Assembly (NCBI GenBank): GCA_002483265.1
Contig: DLHO01000016.1
Coordinates: 71,674-135,673 of the forward strand
DNA: 64,000 nt
Source: Flavobacteriales bacterium UBA7666
Lineage (GTDB): Bacteria > Bacteroidota > Bacteroidia > Flavobacteriales_D > Crocinitomicaceae
Reading direction: 5' to 3'
Shown here piece after piece: positions 60,012 to 64,000 of this stretch. Every line of letters starts with the position of its first letter. Position 1 is the stretch's first letter. Under the pieces are notes generated by a model. The model did no database searches. It saw nothing but the letters and a program-made list of their open reading frames with translations, and was not told the DNA's origin. The position numbers were made by a program, and so were the translations under genes.

Positions 60012-60884
60012 TTAGTGTACTTTTTTCCCTTCGTTAAATAATTTTCTAAAAACCACCGGGCTATCTCCGATTTTACTCGTGAAAAGCCGATTGAAATAAG
60101 CAGGATCTTCATATCCCAATTCATAAGCAATCTCTTTCACCGACCACTCCGTGAAACACAACAGACGTTTTGCTTCCAGTAAGATACGTGATTTTATGAT
60201 CTCATTGGGTTGAATCAGGTTCAATCGGTTGAATTTATTGGAAAGAGTTTTTGCAGTTAATCCCAATAATTCAGCGTAATCTGCCACCGAATGCCATTTC
60301 TTGAAATGAATTTCTACCAGTTGATTGAAATTGCGGTAAAATTCTACTTCGGCTGGTAACGCTACTAATTGCTTTGGAAGTTGCTGCTCTTTCCACAGGC
60401 GGGTAGCCCGAATAATGACCTGCTTCAAAAGAATTCGAACCATTTCCTCCATGGAAGAATCATTTAGGTTCAGCTCTTTTCCAATTTCAGAAAATAAATT
60501 TTGAATCGTTTGATTTTCCTCCGTTGAAAGTTCTGTTGCCGGAAATTGGCCTGCATTATTGAATAACAAACCATCGCAGGCTACTTCAGCATCATGAATT
60601 TGGATACAGTAAAAATCCCGGTTATAGTTCAATGAGGTAATGTTTTCACCTTTCAGAATTTGAATACGCTGATAACCGCAGAAAAACAAAGTCGGTTTTG
60701 TGGTAATAAATTCATTGAAATCGATCAATAAACAACAATCTGCCGGAACATATAAAATGCTGATGTCTTTTTTATAGGCTTGTGCATTAAAGGAATCGCG
60801 CGCTTCATCCGTCTGAATATGCAGCCATTCAAATGATTTGTAATTCGATTCGAACTTTAAACTAGTTTCATGAACAGTTTCCAT
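60012..60884 (-). CDS. AraC family transcriptional regulator
   Basis: A 290-residue regulator. The N-terminal ~170 residues are a sensor of cupin-like strand pattern (SILYVPADCCLLIDFNEFIT, FFCGYQRIQILKGENITSL). The C-terminal AraC DNA-binding domain spans about 190-285 with two helix-turn-helix units (SVADYAELLGLTAKTLSNKF, SVKEIAYELGYEDPAYFNRL, then KIGDSPVVFRK). The ATG at 60884 is used since the upstream alternative is a TTG. Its target may be the osmC gene downstream or its own promoter; the ligand is unknown. Confidence 0.9.
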   Translation of the reverse strand: METVHETSLKFESNYKSFEWLHIQTDEARDSFNAQAYKKDISILYVPADCCLLIDFNEFITTKPTLFFCGYQRIQILKGENITSLNYNRDFYCIQIHDAEVACDGLLFNNAGQFPATELSTEENQTIQNLFSEIGKELNLNDSSMEEMVRILLKQVIIRATRLWKEQQLPKQLVALPAEVEFYRNFNQLVEIHFKKWHSVADYAELLGLTAKTLSNKFNRLNLIQPNEIIKSRILLEAKRLLCFTEWSVKEIAYELGYEDPAYFNRLFTSKIGDSPVVFRKLFNEGKKVH

Positions 60885-61113
60885 CCCGCTAAAAATAGTC
60901 AATAGTTAGTGATCATTCTGCCTAATAACATCAGGATTTAATCAATAACCTGTATGGTTCAAGCATGAATATAGCATGGATACTCCATAGATATAGTTAT
61001 GATTGTATATGATTTTAACATGGTAATAATATATATCACATCATTAGCTCAGGTAGCAGAATCTCAAATATCTATAAGAATTAAAAAGGAAGGGATTAAT
61101 CACGAATTCGGAG
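60885..61113. other. AT-rich intergenic region with no confident feature
   Basis: A 229-bp spacer between the AraC start and the TPR gene stop. It is very AT-rich (for example AATAATATATAT near 61025). No full promoter box, tRNA, or ORF worth listing was found. Confidence 0.5.
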
Positions 61114-62160
61114 CTACTTCCAGGTTTTCAAGACTTTTTCCGCTTGTTTCGAATAAAAGCCTTTTTGATTTCGGATCTTGACAAATAACTCTTTTGCACT
61201 GTTTTTATCTCCATTCGCCAATCTGCTTTCTGCCAAATACCATTCTGCTTCATCATTGAAATTTGAAAACTCCAATTGCAGACATGCTGAAAAGTTTATA
61301 CAGGCATCATTGTATTGGCCTAAATTGTAATAACACCAGCCCGAATAGAAACGAGCATTCACATCATCCGGATAATTCTGAATGATTTCATTGAATCTGG
61401 AAAGAGCCTGTTTCCATTTTCCACGATTTGTATAGCTCAATGATTTATCCAAATAATCCATATAAGGAATGTTGACCAATTTCATCTGTGGTTCTTCGGG
61501 AACAATGTCATCTTTATTTTCCTGATCCGCAGGAATTCCTGTAATAATAATTTGCTCTATTTGCACTGTAGGTTTACTCCGGTATTGGGAATAATCGATT
61601 GCTTTCAAATCTTGCAGATAAATTTCCTTTGCGATTTTCTGTTTTGAAACAACAACTGGTTTTTGTTCGATCACCGGTGGAAGAGGTTCCAAAACTAATT
61701 CAGGGAAGGGAATATCGATAATTTCTTCCTTTTTGTCAGTTGTAGGAAGGTTCTTGATTTCATTTTGAGACGTTTTGATTTCGTTAACCGTGATTTGATC
61801 CCTTTGAGGAATTGCTTCCAATGTGTCTATTCCTTCCGGAATATTGAGATCTGTATTTTCTACTTTTACCAATAAGGGCTTTTCAATTCTCGAAGAGTTG
61901 TCATTTTTTGAGATTAAGAAGAATGTAAGGGTTAAAATTACCAATGCAGAAAGACCTAATATATAAGGAGTGAAATTGGTCTTTGGAAAATTCATTTTGC
62001 GATCCAATTCTTTCATTTTCGAAAATGAAGTGTCTGAATGCTGCCATCCTTCAAGCGCATCACGATCAAAATCACTTAATTGATCAGTTGAATCTTCCTT
62101 TGAGAACGTTTGGAGGAGTTTCTCAAATTCATTTCGGGATATATAATCTTTATTCTTCAT
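61114..62160 (-). CDS. TPR membrane protein paired with an ECF sigma factor
   Basis: A 348-residue protein. Residues 1-62 are cytosolic (RNEFEKLLQTFSKE, FDRDALEGWQHSDTSF), a single membrane helix spans about 65-84, a Pro/Glu/Ile-rich linker follows (about 90-215), and TPR repeats occupy about 235-345 (YTNRGKWKQALSRFNEIIQN, YYNLGQYNDACINFSACLQL, SRLANGDKNSAKELFVKIRN). Its start overlaps the ECF sigma stop by 11 bp. The 62-residue cytosolic domain is in the right place for an anti-sigma domain but shows no standard ZAS or FecR signature. It may sense or assemble envelope partners through the TPR part. Confidence 0.7.
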   Translation of the reverse strand: MKNKDYISRNEFEKLLQTFSKEDSTDQLSDFDRDALEGWQHSDTSFSKMKELDRKMNFPKTNFTPYILGLSALVILTLTFFLISKNDNSSRIEKPLLVKVENTDLNIPEGIDTLEAIPQRDQITVNEIKTSQNEIKNLPTTDKKEEIIDIPFPELVLEPLPPVIEQKPVVVSKQKIAKEIYLQDLKAIDYSQYRSKPTVQIEQIIITGIPADQENKDDIVPEEPQMKLVNIPYMDYLDKSLSYTNRGKWKQALSRFNEIIQNYPDDVNARFYSGWCYYNLGQYNDACINFSACLQLEFSNFNDEAEWYLAESRLANGDKNSAKELFVKIRNQKGFYSKQAEKVLKTWK

Positions 62161-62755
62161 GACTTTCCATCCAGATTTTTAAATTTCTTTTTCCATTTTG
62201 AATCGAACTCTTTACGGTATTTAAAGGAATATTCAATTCGTCACTAATATCCTGATAGCTTTTATCCTGTAAATAGAATAGTTCTATGCAGATCCGCTGT
62301 TCATCTTTTAAATGTTGAATAGCTTGTTCCAGTTTTGTCAGTTTAAGTTCCCGTTCATTTCGTTCATCTGCTTCATGTGTTTCTGCCTGCAGTAAATTTT
62401 CATGAATAGGTGTTTGATGTGTTTTTTGTTTACGCAGATGCATCAGACATTCATTTTTGGTTAACTGATACAGCCATGATTTAAAATGTTGAATCGTGTG
62501 CTTCTCTATTTTTTGATTCAATTCTCCGAAAATTTTCATGGTCGTATCTTCCGCATCTTCGTAGCGTTTGAGGTATTTAATGCAAGTTCCCAATACCAGG
62601 TGTCCGTAGCGCTCATATAATAAAGGTATTGTAAACAAGTTTTCTTCTTGTTTATAAAGCTGGATCAGATCCAAATCTGACAGGTTGCTGTACCTCTTAT
62701 GTCCACGCTGAAACAACATCATGACATAGAGATGCATCAAATAAAATAATTCCAT
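62150..62755 (-). CDS. ECF-type RNA polymerase sigma factor
   Basis: A 201-residue sigma-70 family factor. Region 2 is seen in LYERYGHLVLGTCIKYLKR and DAEDTTMKIFGELNQKI, with the -10-contact helix HFKSWLYQLTKNECLMHLR, and region 4 in LKDEQRICIELFYLQDKSYQ followed by DELNIPLNTVKSSIQNGKRN. The coordinates use the first ATG; related proteins often start at the internal Met-Met pair (ATG at 62722), which would shorten it to 190 residues. The next gene overlaps its end by 11 bp and is a TPR membrane protein. It diverges from pfkA across 48 bp. Confidence 0.9.
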   Translation of the reverse strand: MELFYLMHLYVMMLFQRGHKRYSNLSDLDLIQLYKQEENLFTIPLLYERYGHLVLGTCIKYLKRYEDAEDTTMKIFGELNQKIEKHTIQHFKSWLYQLTKNECLMHLRKQKTHQTPIHENLLQAETHEADERNERELKLTKLEQAIQHLKDEQRICIELFYLQDKSYQDISDELNIPLNTVKSSIQNGKRNLKIWMESHEE

Positions 62756-62803
62756 AAATAGATATACTATATATAAAAGTAAGCACTTAAATTTACAAGT
62801 GTT

Positions 62804-63787
62804 ATGAGTAAACTGAAAAGAATTGGAGTTTTGACTTCCGGTGGTGATTCACCCGGCATGAATGCATGTATTCGTGCAGTTGTAAAAGCGGGGATAGGAA
62901 AAGGAATAGAAGTATTCGGTATTGAGGATGGATATAAAGGAATGATTGAAGGTCGAATTCGGGAGTTGACTTATACAGATGTCAATAATATCATCCACTT
63001 AGGAGGTACTATTCTGGGAACAGCCAGAAGTGAAGCTTTTAAAACAATCGAAGGAAGACAGCAGGCGGTTGCCAATTTAAAGAAACATCACATAGAAGGG
63101 CTGATCTTAATTGGTGGAGATGGAACTTATGCTGGAGGGATGGCATTGACCAAAGAATTCGATATTCCCGTCATTGGTTTACCTGGAACAATAGATAATG
63201 ATATTCATGGTACAGACTTTACTATTGGTTATGACACTTGTTTAAACACCGTTGTTGAAGCTGTAGATAAGATACGAGATACTGCTTCAAGCCATCATCG
63301 GGTCTTTTTTGTAGAAGTAATGGGAAGAGCTTCTGGATATATTGCATTGAATAGTGCAATAGCAAGTGGTGCAGAATCGGTACTGATTCCGGAAACCTTA
63401 ACAGAAATAAGTTTGCTCGCTAAAGAAATAAAAAACCAGAATAAAGGAATTCGCAGTTCTATTATTATTGTAGCAGAAGGTGATGAAGAAGGTGGAGCGA
63501 GAGAAATAATGGAGAAAGTAAAACCTTTTTTAGAAGGATATGAGTTGAGATATTCTGTTTTGGGACATATTCAACGAGGGGGAAGCCCATCTGCATTTGA
63601 TCGAATTTTAGCGACAAGAATGGGGGTAAAGGCCGTTGATTTGCTAATTGAGGAAAAAAAATCCATCATGATTGGCCAAATTGGAAAAGATTTGGTGTTT
63701 CAAAATATAACCGAAGGCACCACTGGAAACGTGTCTACAGACGATTCAGGAATTGAATTGTTGAGGTCTTTGCTAACAAAAGGATAA
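62804..63787 (+). CDS. pfkA: ATP-dependent 6-phosphofructokinase
   Basis: A 327-residue glycolytic enzyme that phosphorylates fructose 6-phosphate to the 1,6-bisphosphate. The family motifs are intact: LTSGGDSPGMNACIRAVVKA near the N-terminus, IGGDGTYAGGMAL for ATP binding, PGTIDNDIHGTDFTIGYDT with the catalytic Asp, MGRASGYIALNSAIASG and HIQRGGSPSAFDRILATRMG. The length is that of the standard bacterial enzyme. An inverted repeat CACTT/AAGTG (62784-62801) lies just upstream of the start. No terminator is obvious after the stop. Confidence 0.95.
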   Translation: MSKLKRIGVLTSGGDSPGMNACIRAVVKAGIGKGIEVFGIEDGYKGMIEGRIRELTYTDVNNIIHLGGTILGTARSEAFKTIEGRQQAVANLKKHHIEGLILIGGDGTYAGGMALTKEFDIPVIGLPGTIDNDIHGTDFTIGYDTCLNTVVEAVDKIRDTASSHHRVFFVEVMGRASGYIALNSAIASGAESVLIPETLTEISLLAKEIKNQNKGIRSSIIIVAEGDEEGGAREIMEKVKPFLEGYELRYSVLGHIQRGGSPSAFDRILATRMGVKAVDLLIEEKKSIMIGQIGKDLVFQNITEGTTGNVSTDDSGIELLRSLLTKG

Positions 63788-63850
63788 TTTCTTAAAAATA
63801 ATTTAACCTTTAAAAACTGTTGATTCAATGAGTTAGGGTTTTGCGGTAAA

Positions 63851-63877
63851 CTTTTTCACAAAATAATCTTGAAAAAG
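63851..63877. other. Hairpin upstream of the edge promoter
   Basis: CTTTTTCA (63851-63858) pairs with TGAAAAAG (63870-63877) over 8 bp with an 11-nt loop. It has no T tract and is probably not a terminator; it may be a pfkA mRNA-end structure or an upstream element. Confidence 0.4.
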
Positions 63878-63879
63878 GC

Positions 63880-63909
63880 TTGTAAAAGTAAAATAAGTGG
63901 GTACCTTTG
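63880..63909 (+). promoter_or_regulatory. Strong promoter, probably of an rRNA operon beyond the window
   Basis: TTG at 63880-63882 and TACCTTTG at 63902-63909 are separated by 19 bp, a full Bacteroidota promoter. The 91-nt leader to the window end (GAAAAGAGGAAAAAAGGG, then AAAAAAAAAGTTTTAG) holds no start codon worth using and resembles rRNA leaders of this phylum. No 16S sequence is visible. Confidence 0.55.
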
Positions 63910-64000
63910 CCACCGCTTAGAACGATAGGCGCTACGGAAACGGAGAGATTGAAAAGAGGAAAAAAAGGGTTAGTCAAAAAAAAAGTTTTAGAAAAGCTTG

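Noticed and set aside
61044..61060. tRNA-like D-arm sequence TTAGCTCAGGTAGCAGA
   Set aside because: No matching acceptor, anticodon or T-arm could be folded around it; it lies in AT-rich non-coding DNA and is most likely chance.
60999..61181. 60-codon open frame on the + strand
   Set aside because: It overlaps the C-terminal coding part of the TPR gene on the other strand, has no promoter or recognisable motif.

Overview
This 64 kb window is chromosomal DNA of a member of the Bacteroidota, most likely an aerobic flavobacterial lineage near Fluviicola/Crocinitomicaceae (the family is an inference; no 16S gene lies inside). The evidence is AT-rich DNA, many promoters with the Bacteroidota -7 box TAnnTTTG, few Shine-Dalgarno sites, type IX secretion (T9SS) sortase genes and cargo, OstA-like and WG-repeat proteins, a GTG-started rplM, and fused E1 alpha/beta 2-oxoacid dehydrogenase.

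Layout. 1-3.3 kb: the end of an OstA/LptA-like gene, a WG-repeat exported protein and an AI-2E/PerM-family permease. 3.3-8.9 kb (minus strand): a fatty-acid beta-oxidation block with thiolase, FadN-type dehydrogenase/hydratase, MarR regulator and PaaI-like thioesterase, interrupted by a four-helix-bundle gene flanked by inverted arrays of a short repeat. 9-19.2 kb (plus): DUF2461 protein, S9 dipeptidyl peptidase, HTH-Fic protein, branched-chain 2-oxoacid dehydrogenase E1, a second-type LpxD coupled to a SpoIIE phosphatase, and an exported unknown. 19.2-25.5 kb (minus): a very large C25 sortase and its porin partner, read here as PorU2/PorV2. 25.7-30.9 kb (plus): pssA, purS, an aldehyde dehydrogenase, a coiled-coil membrane protein, an RRM protein and an enoyl-CoA hydratase. 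31.1-38.9 kb: an LRR-type T9SS cargo, DUF2891, dinB, and on the minus strand an ECF sigma factor with a membrane partner, a lipoprotein and a small T9SS cargo.

39.2-44.3 kb (plus) is a core translation block: rplM-rpsI, rpsB, tsf, pyrH, frr, with a DUF2007 protein opposite. 44.3-49.4 kb: an AddA/RecB-like helicase-nuclease on the minus strand, then an MbnP-MbnH-type pair (exported protein plus di-haem MauG-family enzyme). 49.4-53.9 kb: an unrecognised conserved protein, a TPR sensor histidine kinase and a WYL regulator. 53.9-56.2 kb: two tandemly duplicated T9SS cargo genes. 56.4-60.9 kb: a paaG-like and a paaH-like gene separated by an exported WG-like protein, then OsmC and an AraC regulator. 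61.1-64 kb: a second ECF sigma factor with a TPR membrane partner, pfkA, and a strong promoter with a leader that looks like the start of an rRNA operon just beyond the edge.

Most of the window is ordinary housekeeping chromosome. There is no phage, plasmid, CRISPR array or recognisable IS element. The items most worth a second look are the PorU2/PorV2 pair, the MbnP/MbnH pair, the repeat-bounded four-helix-bundle insertion, near-perfect palindromes placed as operators before marR and fic, a 25-bp palindrome abutting the lpxD start codon, and the two sigma/membrane-partner modules. No search could be run; family names rest on motif recognition.
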